Source: an uncultured Collinsella sp. (GTDB lineage: Bacteria; Actinomycetota; Coriobacteriia; Coriobacteriales; Coriobacteriaceae). From it: a stretch of DNA of 64,000 nt. A model generated the notes under the pieces. It had not been told where the DNA came from. It was given only the letters and a program-made list of their open reading frames with translations, and did not search any database. The DNA lies in NCBI GenBank assembly GCA_934667065.1, contig CAKULD010000003.1, positions 1 through 64,000 of the forward strand, written 5' to 3'. A program made the position numbers and the translations under genes. Position 1 is the first letter of the stretch; every line of letters begins with the position of its first letter. Below are positions 44,817 to 54,400 of this stretch, piece after piece.

Positions 44817-45563
44817 ATGCTCGATGGACTCCTCGATCCCATGCGATGGCAGATGACCTTTAGCGAGATGGATAGCTTTTGGGATGGCTTTTTCGTCACG
44901 CTGCAGGTCGTGGTTGCCGGCTTGGCGCTCTCGCTGATTCTGGGCACGCTGCTGGGTGTGTTTTCTACCACGCGCTCCCGCGTGCTGCGCGCGATTAGCC
45001 GCGTGTACGTTGAGTTCTACCAGAACACGCCGCTGCCCGTTCAGGTGTTCTTTATGTACATGGCGGGCCCTCAGCTGCTTCAGGCCATTACGGGGGCGGA
45101 CAACCCCGTACGCATCTCCTCGTTTGCGCTCGGCTTTTTAGGTGTCGGCCTGTATCACGCCGCCTACGTGTCCGAGGTTATCCGTACGGGTATCGAGGCT
45201 GTTCCGCGCGGCCAGATGGAGGCGGCGCTCTCGCAGGGCTTTAGCCGCGTTCAGGCGTATCGCTACATCATTCTGCCGCAGACGTTTAAGGTTATCCTGC
45301 CTCCGCTGTGCAACCAGGCGCTCAACCTGGTCAAGAACACATCGGTGCTTGCGCTTATCGCCGGCGGCGACCTCATGTACAACGCCGATGGTTTTGTCTC
45401 GACCTATGGCTACCTGCAGGGATATATCCTGGCATGCGCGATGTACTTTATCATCTGCTTCCCGCTGGCGCTGCTCGTCCAGTGGCTCGAGCGCCGTTCT
45501 AAGCTCCGTCCCCGCGCCAAGGTGATCCCCGGCGTGACCGATGTTGCCGCAAAGGAGGCGTAG
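44817..45563 (+). CDS. amino-acid ABC transporter permease 1
   Basis: A 248-residue HisM/GlnP-type permease with about five membrane helices. The N-terminal SFWDGFFVTLQVVVAGLALS and FYQNTPLPVQVFFMY are typical; the EAA loop that contacts the ATPase reads EAALSQGFSRVQAYRYIILP. AGGAAGGAA precedes the ATG. The next permease begins three bases after its stop, so both are co-translated and likely form a heterodimer. Confidence 0.95.
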   Translation: MLDGLLDPMRWQMTFSEMDSFWDGFFVTLQVVVAGLALSLILGTLLGVFSTTRSRVLRAISRVYVEFYQNTPLPVQVFFMYMAGPQLLQAITGADNPVRISSFALGFLGVGLYHAAYVSEVIRTGIEAVPRGQMEAALSQGFSRVQAYRYIILPQTFKVILPPLCNQALNLVKNTSVLALIAGGDLMYNADGFVSTYGYLQGYILACAMYFIICFPLALLVQWLERRSKLRPRAKVIPGVTDVAAKEA

Positions 45564-45566
45564 GCG

Positions 45567-46214
45567 ATGCAGATTTTCAACGCCGATAACCTGAGCTTTA
45601 TCATGCTCGGCTTTGCAAAGACGCTCGAGATTTCGTTCTTTGCCATCATCTTCTCCATCATCCTCGGCACCGTGCTCGCGATGATCAAGCAGTACTGCCG
45701 TGGCAAGCTGCGCCCGTTTTCGATTTTGGTGAGTGCCTATATCGAGCTGTTCCGCTGCACGCCGAACCTGCTGTGGATCCTGTTTATCTACTTCACCGTC
45801 AAGGGCGACGACGTGGCGATCTCGGTCTTGGCCTTTACGATCTTTACCTCGGCGGTCATGGCCGAGATCATTCGTGGCGGCTTTAACTCGATTCCCAAGA
45901 GCCAGTTTGAGGCGGCGCAGAGCCAGGGCTTTGGCTTCTTCGCGACGATGCGCATGATCATTCTGCCGCAGACGTTTAAGACCATCATCCCGGCGCTCTT
46001 TAGCCAGTGCACGACGGTGATTAAGGACTCCTCGTATCTTGCGGGCATCAATGTGGCGGAGTTTATGTACTCCACCAAGGTCGTTATGGCGCAGACATCG
46101 GAACTTTCCCAGGTGCTTGCCCTGTACGGCTTTACCTTCGCGATGTACTTTATCCTCAACTTTGGCATCTCGCTGCTGGTGAGAGCGTATCAGAGGCGAG
46201 TGGTGGCAGCGTAG
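45567..46214 (+). CDS. amino-acid ABC transporter permease 2
   Basis: A 215-residue permease of the same family: LGFAKTLEISFFAIIFSIIL, YIELFRCTPNLLWILFIYF, and the EAA loop EAAQSQGFGFFATMRMIILP. It completes the importer. AAAGGAGG lies in the end of the previous gene. A 14-bp perfect hairpin follows. Confidence 0.95.
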   Translation: MQIFNADNLSFIMLGFAKTLEISFFAIIFSIILGTVLAMIKQYCRGKLRPFSILVSAYIELFRCTPNLLWILFIYFTVKGDDVAISVLAFTIFTSAVMAEIIRGGFNSIPKSQFEAAQSQGFGFFATMRMIILPQTFKTIIPALFSQCTTVIKDSSYLAGINVAEFMYSTKVVMAQTSELSQVLALYGFTFAMYFILNFGISLLVRAYQRRVVAA

Positions 46215-46215
46215 A

Positions 46216-46246
46216 ATGTGACAAAGGGACAGTCCCTTTGTCACAT
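46216..46246. repeat. 14-bp perfect hairpin with CAG loop
   Basis: ATGTGACAAAGGGA (46216-46229), CAG, TCCCTTTGTCACAT (46233-46246). The apex spells GGGACAGTCCC, the core shared by many repeats in this window. It overlaps the leader of the next gene, ending 16 bases before its start. Confidence 0.9.
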
Positions 46247-46262
46247 AGAGAAAGGAATCGCG

Positions 46263-46886
46263 ATGAGCGATCTGGTGAACAAGAAGAACCCCGTGGTCAT
46301 TACCATCGCGCGTGACTTTGGTGCCGAGGGCCACGAGATTGGCCGTATCCTCGCCAATGAGCTGGGGATTCCGCTGTACGACAACGAGCTGCTGGTGCGC
46401 GCGTCGCTGCGTGCGGGCGAATCGCTCGATAAGATGGCGGCCTACGACGAGCGCCTGGCCGTGGAGAACATGGCGTTTCTGCCCGACCGTTACGATGCCC
46501 GTTCGTACTCGGACAGGCTGTTCCAAAAGATGAGCCAGGTGATTTTGGACCTGGGCGAGACCGAGAGCTGCATTATCGAGGGTCGCCTGTCCGATTACCT
46601 GCTGCGCAATAACCCCAACCACATTGCCGTGCTGGTGACCGCCCCCTTTGAGGACCGCGTCGAGATCGTTCGCAAGAAGCGTGGCCTCAACAAAAAGAAG
46701 GGCGCCAAGCTGGTCAAGCAGCAGCAGAAGGCGCGTGAGGCGTTCTACAAGCGCTACAGCGCCGGCAAGTGGAAGATGACGAGCGGCAAGGACATCGTCG
46801 TCAACCGTGCCAAGCTGGGCCGCGAGGGCTGCAAGGACGTCATCGCCGCAGCCTACCGCTACAAAGTAGCTCAGCTCGAAGGCTAG
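46263..46886 (+). CDS. cytidylate kinase-like family protein
   Basis: A 207-residue protein of the cytidylate-kinase-like family (Cytidylate_kin2). The nucleotide-binding N-terminus is VVITIARDFGAEGHEIGRIL, an atypical P-loop usual for the family, followed by LGIPLYDNELLVRA and IIEGRLSDYLL. A lysine-rich region (KKRGLNKKKGAKLVKQQQK) could be the lid. True Cmk function is uncertain; the family is common in gut Gram-positives. AGAAAGG supports the start. It follows the transporter operon across the palindrome at 46216-46246. Confidence 0.85.
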   Translation: MSDLVNKKNPVVITIARDFGAEGHEIGRILANELGIPLYDNELLVRASLRAGESLDKMAAYDERLAVENMAFLPDRYDARSYSDRLFQKMSQVILDLGETESCIIEGRLSDYLLRNNPNHIAVLVTAPFEDRVEIVRKKRGLNKKKGAKLVKQQQKAREAFYKRYSAGKWKMTSGKDIVVNRAKLGREGCKDVIAAAYRYKVAQLEG

Positions 46887-46891
46887 ACTCC

Positions 46892-46934
46892 AAAACCACC
46901 ACAAAGGGGACAGGCACCTTTGTGGTGGTTTTTG
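46892..46934 (+). repeat. CCACCACAAAGG hairpin repeat, copy 1 (possible terminator)
   Basis: A perfect 16-bp stem AAAACCACCACAAAGG (46892-46907) with its complement (46917-46932) and loop GGACAGGCA, followed by more Ts. It can terminate the kinase-like gene. Same family as copies at 47242, 48851, 51352 and 58369. Confidence 0.92.
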
Positions 46935-46981
46935 TTTTAAGTCGAGGAGGGCAACCGACGCTGCTGATGGTCGTTCACTCA

Positions 46982-47050
46982 AAGAACTCAAGGATGCTCA
47001 AGCAACTCAAAGATGCTCAAAGAACTCAAGGGTGCTCAAAATACTCAAGG
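46982..47050 (+). repeat. 19-bp tandem repeat, about 3.6 units
   Basis: Units of AAGAACTCAAGGATGCTCA with small changes repeat head to tail every 19 bases. No coding frame uses it convincingly. Confidence 0.85.
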
Positions 47051-47077
47051 GCGGGCACCGCTTAGTTTCCTTTACTG

Positions 47078-47132
47078 TCTCGATCTGTAACATCTGGGCG
47101 ACTAAATCGTCTCTATCTGTTACAGATTTAGA
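47078..47132 (+). repeat. 55-bp hairpin unit (ATCTGTAACA family), unit A
   Basis: Arms TCTCGATCTGTAACA and TGTTACAGATTTAGA around a 25-base loop. The outer five bases carry one true mismatch and one G-T pair, the inner ten pair fully. Confidence 0.85.
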
Positions 47133-47157
47133 TAAAGTGCGGAGCCGAGCGGAATAA

Positions 47158-47212
47158 TCTCAATCTGTAACAGTTAGCCTACTTTTAAGGGCCTAGATGT
47201 TACAGATTGAGA
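47158..47212 (+). repeat. 55-bp hairpin unit (ATCTGTAACA family), unit B
   Basis: Perfect 15-bp arms TCTCAATCTGTAACA and TGTTACAGATTGAGA around a 25-base loop, followed by CAAAC as in the units at 58.1-58.3 kb. Confidence 0.93.
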
Positions 47213-47241
47213 CAAACTGGCAGAGTAAACCGCTGCTATTG

Positions 47242-47285
47242 AAAACCACCGCAAAGGGGCCAGGCACCTTTGTGGTGGTTTTTTT
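47242..47285 (+). repeat. CCACCACAAAGG hairpin repeat, copy 2
   Basis: AAAACCACCGCAAAGG with its near complement (one C-G to G-T change) and loop GGCCAGGCA, ending in seven Ts at the 3' end of the LuxR-type gene. Confidence 0.9.
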
Positions 47286-48687
47286 AGGCGGAGGGGAAGG
47301 CTTTGGTGAGGCCGGCGCGCGTTTGCGTGTCGGTCTTTTGGTAGATGGAGCTCAGGTGGCGCTGCACCATGCGCATCGAGATGCCGAGTTCCTCGGCGAT
47401 CTGTTTGAGCGGACGCTCGTCTTGGGTCACGGCAACCAGCACGTCGACTTCGCGCGGGGTGAGAGCGTGATTGGCGATGAAGACCTGACGCTGTTCCTCG
47501 ATGGAGGGTGCGGCGAGTGCTTCCTCGGCAAGCTGTTGATGTTCGCGCTCCTGCTCGGTTTGGGGCAGGCGGAATAGGCCGGCGGCTACGAACGCTACGC
47601 TGGCCGCCACGAGCAGCACAACTGCATCGATCATGATAAGGGCGACATTGCCCGAGGTAACCAGCGCCAGCGAGATGCCCGACGTGGTGAACGCGCAAAC
47701 GTTGTTGGCGGCGCGGCCCATGCCGGCCCAGAGTGCCGGCGCGTGCATGCGCGGTGCCAGCTGCGTAAACGTGGCAGTAAAGAAGGTGACGAAAAAGCCC
47801 GAGCTCAGGTAGAAGACGATAAGCCCCAGGTTGGGGTCGGCTCCGGCTTCTACAGCCAAGATTGAAATGGTGGAGAGTACCGTGACGCCAAGCATGACCA
47901 GACCCATGTAGCGGCGCTCGGCAAGGTCAAAGACAAGGCCGGCGATAAGACCGCTCGCAGCCAAAAAGAGGCGCGGCCAGGTCTGCACGGCGATGGTTCC
48001 ATGGGCGTTGGAGAACGTGACCACGTTATCGAGCGTCGAGAACAGGCAGGCCAAGATCATGACGAGCGCGATACTCCAGCACGCCTGCTTGGCGAGGACG
48101 TGTGAGGGCTCGATAAAGGGATTGGCGAGGTCGCCGGAGCTCTTGGCGGCCTTTTGGGGAGCGGCGTTGAGGGCGGCGATGACAATTGTTGCCGCGCCAA
48201 GAATGATGAGCTCGACGATGCCACCGCAATCGATCAGGTTGGTGGCGAACTGCATTAGGATGCCTGCGGCATAGGCCGCTCCCGCTCCGGTGGCGAGTTT
48301 GGGGTCGTCTTGGAACGCCTGCGCAAAGGCGTGATGCGCCGCGGCGCCCAGCAGACCGAGCCCAAGGAATGCTACGCAGCCCAGAATCTCGAGTGCAAAC
48401 GGGCCTGTGGGAAATTGAATCTGGGCCAAGCCCATAATGGCGATAGGGACAGCGGCGGTGGTGATTGCCTTGGGCTGGCCTTTGCGCTGGGCGAGGGACA
48501 GCAGCGGCGCGTATCCGATAAAGCCGATGACGCTGGCGCCCAGAATAAAGCCCTGTGCGAGCACAACACGCTCGGCACCGGCGAGTAGTCCGACATTGAT
48601 ATCGAAGCGAAACTCGGCGGCAAGGAAGGCGAAGGTGAAGAGCGCGAGTGCCAGAAGTGCGTTGGTTTTTTGCTTGCTCAGGTTCAA
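47284..48687 (-). CDS. LuxR-type regulator with multi-pass membrane N-terminus
   Basis: A 467-residue protein. About twelve hydrophobic segments in two groups fill residues 1-385, resembling a major-facilitator-type fold, followed by a helical linker and a C-terminal LuxR helix-turn-helix (about 403-462: LTPREVDVLVAVTQDERPLK, then QIAEELGISMRMVQRHLSSI). Such membrane LuxR proteins are abundant in Coriobacteriia; most have unknown ligands and often control a neighbouring gene. Likely targets are the divergent surface-protein genes. The start is taken as TTG 48687 with AAAGGA six bases upstream; the frame stays open upstream without a better site. Bracketed by CCACCACAAAGG repeats. Confidence 0.88.
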   Translation of the reverse strand: MNLSKQKTNALLALALFTFAFLAAEFRFDINVGLLAGAERVVLAQGFILGASVIGFIGYAPLLSLAQRKGQPKAITTAAVPIAIMGLAQIQFPTGPFALEILGCVAFLGLGLLGAAAHHAFAQAFQDDPKLATGAGAAYAAGILMQFATNLIDCGGIVELIILGAATIVIAALNAAPQKAAKSSGDLANPFIEPSHVLAKQACWSIALVMILACLFSTLDNVVTFSNAHGTIAVQTWPRLFLAASGLIAGLVFDLAERRYMGLVMLGVTVLSTISILAVEAGADPNLGLIVFYLSSGFFVTFFTATFTQLAPRMHAPALWAGMGRAANNVCAFTTSGISLALVTSGNVALIMIDAVVLLVAASVAFVAAGLFRLPQTEQEREHQQLAEEALAAPSIEEQRQVFIANHALTPREVDVLVAVTQDERPLKQIAEELGISMRMVQRHLSSIYQKTDTQTRAGLTKAFPSA

Positions 48688-48850
48688 GGATGGTCCTTTG
48701 GATGGACGAAATAATCGTGTCCCCGATTGTAGCGTCCTTGGGACGAGCGTGGCGATAAGGAAACCATTCTGAATCAAACCGCAGATACTCACAGGGTTCG
48801 CATCTACGAACCTAGGCGCATGGGAGCACTTGACGCATGGTGAGACTAGG

Positions 48851-48889
48851 AAAACCACCACAAAGGGGACAGGCACCTTTGTGGTGGTA
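48851..48889 (+). repeat. CCACCACAAAGG hairpin repeat, copy 3
   Basis: AAAACCACCACAAAGG with complement CCTTTGTGGTGG and loop GGACAGGCA, located between the divergent LuxR-type and surface-protein genes, 26 bases before the latter's start. Confidence 0.92.
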
Positions 48890-48914
48890 TGGCGTATCGA
48901 CCAAGGAGGCCCTT

Positions 48915-51314
48915 ATGAACGGACGCCACTTTGATAAACAGACCCAGCGCGAGCGCACTTGCTCGCTCATCCATGGAACTTGGCGTTGCGTGGGCGTGAG
49001 GATTGCCAGCGTCGGCGCGTGCGCACTCATGGTCGGTCAGCTGTTACTGCCGAGCCTGGCGCTTGCGTCCGAGCGTGCCGATCCTGCCGCCGCGGCTGGT
49101 GAGGTCGCGGCGGCTCCGGCGACGCCGACGGTTGCGGAGGATACGGCTGCAACGACCGCACCAGCCGCTTCGGCCGCGCCTGCAACCGATGCTGCTCCGG
49201 CGACACAAGCCACCGCTGAGCCTCAGCAGACGGCCCCGACTGGCGCCACCGATGAATCCAACGATGCGGCAACCGCTGAACAAAATACTCCCAGCGACAA
49301 CGCCGCCACGCCGGCGAATGAAGCCATCATGCCCTGCGGTGTGACCGACGTTGCTGGCGGCAGCGGCGTTAGGGTCAATACGACGGTGCGGAACAATTAC
49401 ACCGACATCAAGAAAGAAGAAACGATTGAGTATGTGAAGGGGATTGCCCTTGTAGATGGAGACCAGTCTGCTCTCGATGGTAGCGCTTTGACTTTTATCG
49501 GCCTGGGGGACTTGATCGTCCATGCGGCGTATGACAGTGCGAGCAATAAAACAACGCTTACCCTGGATATCAGCAAGATTCAGAGACAGAAGGAGGAGCA
49601 GAAGTACTTTACGGAGTACAAGGAGAATAAGTCCAAGATGACGACCACCTATGATGGATCCAAGCTTACGTATGTGGGTACAGAGCCCGGGACTATCATC
49701 ATCGGTGATCCGGACGATGCCTTTAAAGGAGGCGCCGAGGCGACCGGGAAAGACACTGTTAACGAGATCCGGGATGACTACTACACCCGCACCCATGTCT
49801 ACGAGAGGGCATGCCTTGTTATCCCGGCAGCGGAATCAGAATCGGAATCCATCTCCTTTGCCAATGTTCAGAATACGAACTTCAATTGGCAGCTGGATAC
49901 TGGTCCGCAGGCGACGGCAGGTGTCCCTGACTACGATGCAGATAAATACGAAATCGCTTATGAATGCTGGCAGGAATTTGAAAACAACGAACCCGTTGCT
50001 GCCTGGTATTCCGATAACGGCTCACATGGTTCCCTGCCGACTATTACAAAGTTTAAAAGCGGGAAAGAGTACGTGTATTCTCTTATGCTGAAGTCAAAAG
50101 ACGGATATTCCTTCAGTGACGAAACCGTTGTTGCCGTAAACGGGGAAACCGTAAAGTCGAGTCTAAGCGGAGAATTCCTGTATGTCCCTGCTATTAAAAC
50201 AATTACGATGCCTGCTTCGTCGGAAAACGAAGCTCTTGAGAATCTAAACGTCAACGATGTGAAAACCGACTACGCCCCCGGCGAGGCCCCGCGTGCGACC
50301 GCGAAGATTCCCGCCGCCGATGCCGACAAGTACGAGATCGCCTACGAGTGCTGGGAGGAGATGGACGGCAGCGACCCTGCGGAGCTCACGCCCGTTGCCT
50401 TCTGGTATTCCGACCCCGCAAAGTACACGCCAGGCATGAGGAAGATCGAGCACTTCGAAGAGGGCAAGTTCTACATGTACTCTGTTGAGCTGAGGCTCAA
50501 GGGCAACAATACGCTTGCCGAAGTCTACGACGTGAACGTTAACGGTCAATGGGCGAGCAATACCGTCAAGACCGTCGATGGTGTGTTTGCGCCCAATGCG
50601 GCGAACATGCTGTGCGAGGCTCCGATTGACGAGTGGCGGGCCATCGACGTTATCGAGATCAACGGCGCCACGACCACCTTTAAGGCGGGCGACAGACCGG
50701 TCTTTACGGCGGGCACGCCGGCAGACTCGGACTCCATTCTCCAGTGCGAGTTTTGGACAGGTAGCGATGGCAGCGAAGTAAATTCCGTCGAGTTTTGGGA
50801 CCAGAACATTACCAACCATATCGATGCCTTTAAGCCTAGCGTGACTTATCGTTACGGTCTGTACTTTAAGCCGGCGCGCGGGTTTTACTTTACGCCCAAT
50901 ACCAAGCTGAAGATTAATGGCGTGGAGTGTGGCTATCGGGCGGACGAGGCAAGTGTGATTGATCCCGAGACCGGAAGGATTGAAACCCTGTGGTTGAGCA
51001 CCGATCTGATGTTTACGCCCGAGGCCACGCCGGCCCCGGTCGATCCCGAGAAGCCGGCGCCGCAGCCCGAGGTTAAGCCTGAGACAAAGCCCGAGACGAA
51101 GCCCGAGACCAAAACTGAGGTTAAGCCCGAGACCAAGTCGGCCACGACCACCACGGTGACCAAGACGGTTGAGAAAACCACGCCGGCTGCGAAGTCCGAC
51201 GCTGCCCTGGTTGCCACGGGCGATACCACCGCAATGACGGTCGCCGCCCTGGGTATCGCCGGCGCAACCGTTGCCGCTGCCGGCGTCGCCGCGACCAAGC
51301 GCCGCAAGCGCTAG
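48915..51314 (+). CDS. large wall-anchored surface protein with three repeated modules
   Basis: A 799-residue secreted protein. An extended signal peptide (about 1-50, with ASVGACALMVGQLLLPSLAL) is followed by an Ala/Thr/Pro-rich stalk (about 55-135), a domain of unknown type, and three related modules from about 319, 449 and 581; the first two share DADKYEIAYECW. A repeated PE-TK segment (about 705-740, PETKPETK) spans the wall. The end has LVATG (765-769), a membrane helix and TKRRKR. LVATG is an LxxTG-type variant. The first module is more AT-rich than the second despite similar protein sequence, which suggests mosaic origin. AAGGAGG precedes the start. Confidence 0.85.
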   Translation: MNGRHFDKQTQRERTCSLIHGTWRCVGVRIASVGACALMVGQLLLPSLALASERADPAAAAGEVAAAPATPTVAEDTAATTAPAASAAPATDAAPATQATAEPQQTAPTGATDESNDAATAEQNTPSDNAATPANEAIMPCGVTDVAGGSGVRVNTTVRNNYTDIKKEETIEYVKGIALVDGDQSALDGSALTFIGLGDLIVHAAYDSASNKTTLTLDISKIQRQKEEQKYFTEYKENKSKMTTTYDGSKLTYVGTEPGTIIIGDPDDAFKGGAEATGKDTVNEIRDDYYTRTHVYERACLVIPAAESESESISFANVQNTNFNWQLDTGPQATAGVPDYDADKYEIAYECWQEFENNEPVAAWYSDNGSHGSLPTITKFKSGKEYVYSLMLKSKDGYSFSDETVVAVNGETVKSSLSGEFLYVPAIKTITMPASSENEALENLNVNDVKTDYAPGEAPRATAKIPAADADKYEIAYECWEEMDGSDPAELTPVAFWYSDPAKYTPGMRKIEHFEEGKFYMYSVELRLKGNNTLAEVYDVNVNGQWASNTVKTVDGVFAPNAANMLCEAPIDEWRAIDVIEINGATTTFKAGDRPVFTAGTPADSDSILQCEFWTGSDGSEVNSVEFWDQNITNHIDAFKPSVTYRYGLYFKPARGFYFTPNTKLKINGVECGYRADEASVIDPETGRIETLWLSTDLMFTPEATPAPVDPEKPAPQPEVKPETKPETKPETKTEVKPETKSATTTTVTKTVEKTTPAAKSDAALVATGDTTAMTVAALGIAGATVAAAGVAATKRRKR

Positions 51315-51351
51315 TCCGTTAATTCGGTCCGGTTTGCCGGACGTAACATCC

Positions 51352-51391
51352 AAAACCACCACAAAGGTGCCTGTCCCCTTTGTGGTGGTTT
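51352..51391 (-). repeat. CCACCACAAAGG hairpin repeat, copy 4 (inverted)
   Basis: Perfect 15-bp stem AAACCACCACAAAGG with loop TGCCTGTCC, so relative to copies 1-3 the loop is reverse-complemented. It lies 38 bases after the surface-protein stop and can act as its terminator. Confidence 0.92.
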
Positions 51392-51494
51392 GCGCAGGCA
51401 GAACGGTAGGTTCGTATATATGAACCTACCGTTCGCTTTGTTTTTGGACAACGATTACGCTGGATGACTTTTGGCTTGCAGGAAAGGAACGACC

Positions 51495-54400
51495 ATGAGG
51501 TGGACTATTGCTCGAGCGCTTTGTCGCCGGCTGGCGGTTGCCACGGTGACCCTCACCATGGTGACGGGTTCGTTGCCCGTAGGCGCTTTTGCCGAGGCGC
51601 TCACCACCGATAGCACCTTTGTGCAGACGGATGTCGACCAAGCAGACGATGCTGCCTTGTCCGATGCCGCCGGCACCGCGACTGATACCAACGCCGCTGA
51701 CCCCGTGGCGCTCGATGCCGGCGATGCCCCGACGCCCCCGGTTTCCGAGATCGCATCGGCGGCGGGACTGACGGGTGCGGGACAGACCGAGAGCTCACCC
51801 GTGGGCACGCTTGCAACTGACCTGGTTGCGGGCAAGGAGCTCGCCGAGCAACAGGTCCAGGAGGAAAGCCAAGGCGCCGAGGCAACTTGGAGCGAGGAAC
51901 TTGAGCTCTGGGCAACTTCGAAGGGTGCCACGGGCGTCAAGGCTGAAGGCGACGATGGCTACGTGGCCGGCGAGCAGACCCCCGCGCAGTACTACTTCTC
52001 GATCGATAGCCTTACGAACGAGATATCGATCGCATATGGCGACTCGGGCATCACCACGCTGGAAGTGCCCGCGACCATCGACGGCAAAAATGTCGTGAGC
52101 CTTACGGGTATGGGAAACGCCGCGCTTACGTCAATCACGTTCGCCTCCGATTCGCACGTCCGCACCGTGGGCGGACTGGGAGGCAGCAGTATCAAGGAAA
52201 TCGCACTGCCCGATTCGGTCGAAGAGTTGGGCTGGAATGCATTTACCGACAGCAAGACGCTCCAAACGGTAAGCTGGCCCAACAACGCCGCTTTCACCAC
52301 AATTCCCGAGCAGGCCTTTGAGGGCTGCGAGCAGCTCGATGACAACGTGGTGGCAACGCTGCCGCCTTCGGTGAAGACTATCGACTACCGCGCCTTTGCC
52401 AATTGCGGCGTGCCGCAGTTCTATGTCTCGGACACAACGGTACTCACCTTTACGCAGATTGACGTGCCGGGCACGGTGGAGCGGATTGAGCGCCAAGCCT
52501 TTAATGGGTGCTCGCATGTGTCGTCGGTGACGATTGGCGACGGCGTCAAATATATCGGCAGCAGCGCGTTTTCATCTCTTGATCCCGCGATCGCCGGCAA
52601 AGAGATCGTGCTGCCCAGAAGCGTGGAAAAGATAGAGTGGTGGGCTTTTGAGAACACGCGCTATTCAAGCACCGTCGGTGGCGGGAGCGAGACAAACCAT
52701 AACGCCGTCACTCTGCGTGTGATGAATCCCGATCTTCAGTTTGGTGAGGCGGGCTATCCGGGCGACTATAATGATCGCGTGACAATCGATGGCGTAACGT
52801 ACGCGATTCCCTTTGGCGAGGGTCAGACCATCTATGCCTACGCAACCGACTCGGCGGGCAACCCCTCGATGGTCAAGAAACTTGCCGATGCCGTGGCCGA
52901 TCGCAAGGATTCCGCCGATTCCTCGAAGCCTGCCTATACCTTTGAGTGGATGGGCGAGGCGGCCCAGATCACGGGCAAACTTCCCCAGGGCGCGACTGCC
53001 GTGCTTGTGCAGGCGGGGCAGTCCACGCCGTTGACGGTTGGCGACGACGGCAGCTTTACGGTCGACGCGCTCTCCAAGACGGCGGCCACGCTGCGCATTT
53101 CGTTCGACGGCTATTACGACATGGTGCTGGCGTGTCCGGGTGACCAAATGACAGGCACATGGAATATCGGAGAGATCAAGGTCGAGGACTTTACTAAGAT
53201 TCCGGCCTCGTGCGCGATTGAGCTCAACGTGGGCTATCTTGAGCCGGTCGCGGGCCAGGATAAGACCGAGCGCATTGCGCTGGGCAGCCTCGACGACATT
53301 GACCTGACGGTGAAGGTCGACGGCAAGACGCTCGAGCCCGCCAAGGACGGCAAGGAAAACGACTATCGCATCCAGGGTGCGGTGCTCGTGGTGTCGCAGG
53401 CAATCGCCGATGCGGACCAGGAGCTGGAGATTTCGCTCAAACCCAAGGACAGCCTTAAGCTGGGCGGGGCGACGGTAACGGTGAGGCCTTCTGCCGGCAA
53501 GGTCGATATTGACTTGAAGCCCTGGGGCGCAGCGACGGTCACGACCAAGGGCGACTACCAGGGCGCCAACCGCGTGCTGGTGTTCCGCAAATCCGACGGC
53601 AAGCTGGTCGCCGACGGCGTCACCTATCTGACGGGTTACGAAGACGATGGCACCACTCCCATCATGAAGGCCGATACGCCGCGCCTTAAGGCCGGCCCCT
53701 ACACCATCGTCGCCTTTAATAAGACGAGCTATGACATTCAGGCGACAAGCTATTCCACGTTTAGCCGTTTGGGCCTGACTGTGGGCAAACATATCGCGCA
53801 GCAAGAGGTGAAGATTGAGGACGGCAAGCGGCTCGACGTGGCACTCGACGTACCGACGTTTGATGTGGAGAGTTATCGTGCCGAGCGCGGGCTGACGGCG
53901 GGCTCGGTTATTACCGAGTCGCCCGCAGTTGCCGGCGTGGAGACCGAGCTGCGCATTCACTATGAGCTCAAAGATAGCCAACCGGCAAAGATCGAGATTC
54001 CGCTGGCAAAGGATGCGGTCGAGGACGTGTCTGCTGGATTTCGTGATGCTGGGGACAGCGCCGATGGCGGGTGGATCGACACGACCTGGGAAGGCGACAA
54101 CCTCGTTCTCAATATGAAGAAGGGCGCGGGTGCCGATGTGTTCGTGCGCTTTAAGCCCAAGGCCGCGGGCACATACGCCATCTCGCCGCTTATCACGCTG
54201 GGCGAGGTGACGTTGCCGCTGGGGAGCACGACGCTCGAGGTTAGCACCTCGCGCATCGAGGTCGATAACACGAATGTTCACAGCCTGTTGGGCAACGTGG
54301 CCTACGTGTATGCGGCTCCCGGCAAAAGCGTGCAGCTTACCGTGGGCTCGGGCGCCTCGGCCGCAAAGTACACTGGCAAGACCAACAAACTCGGCCGCGC

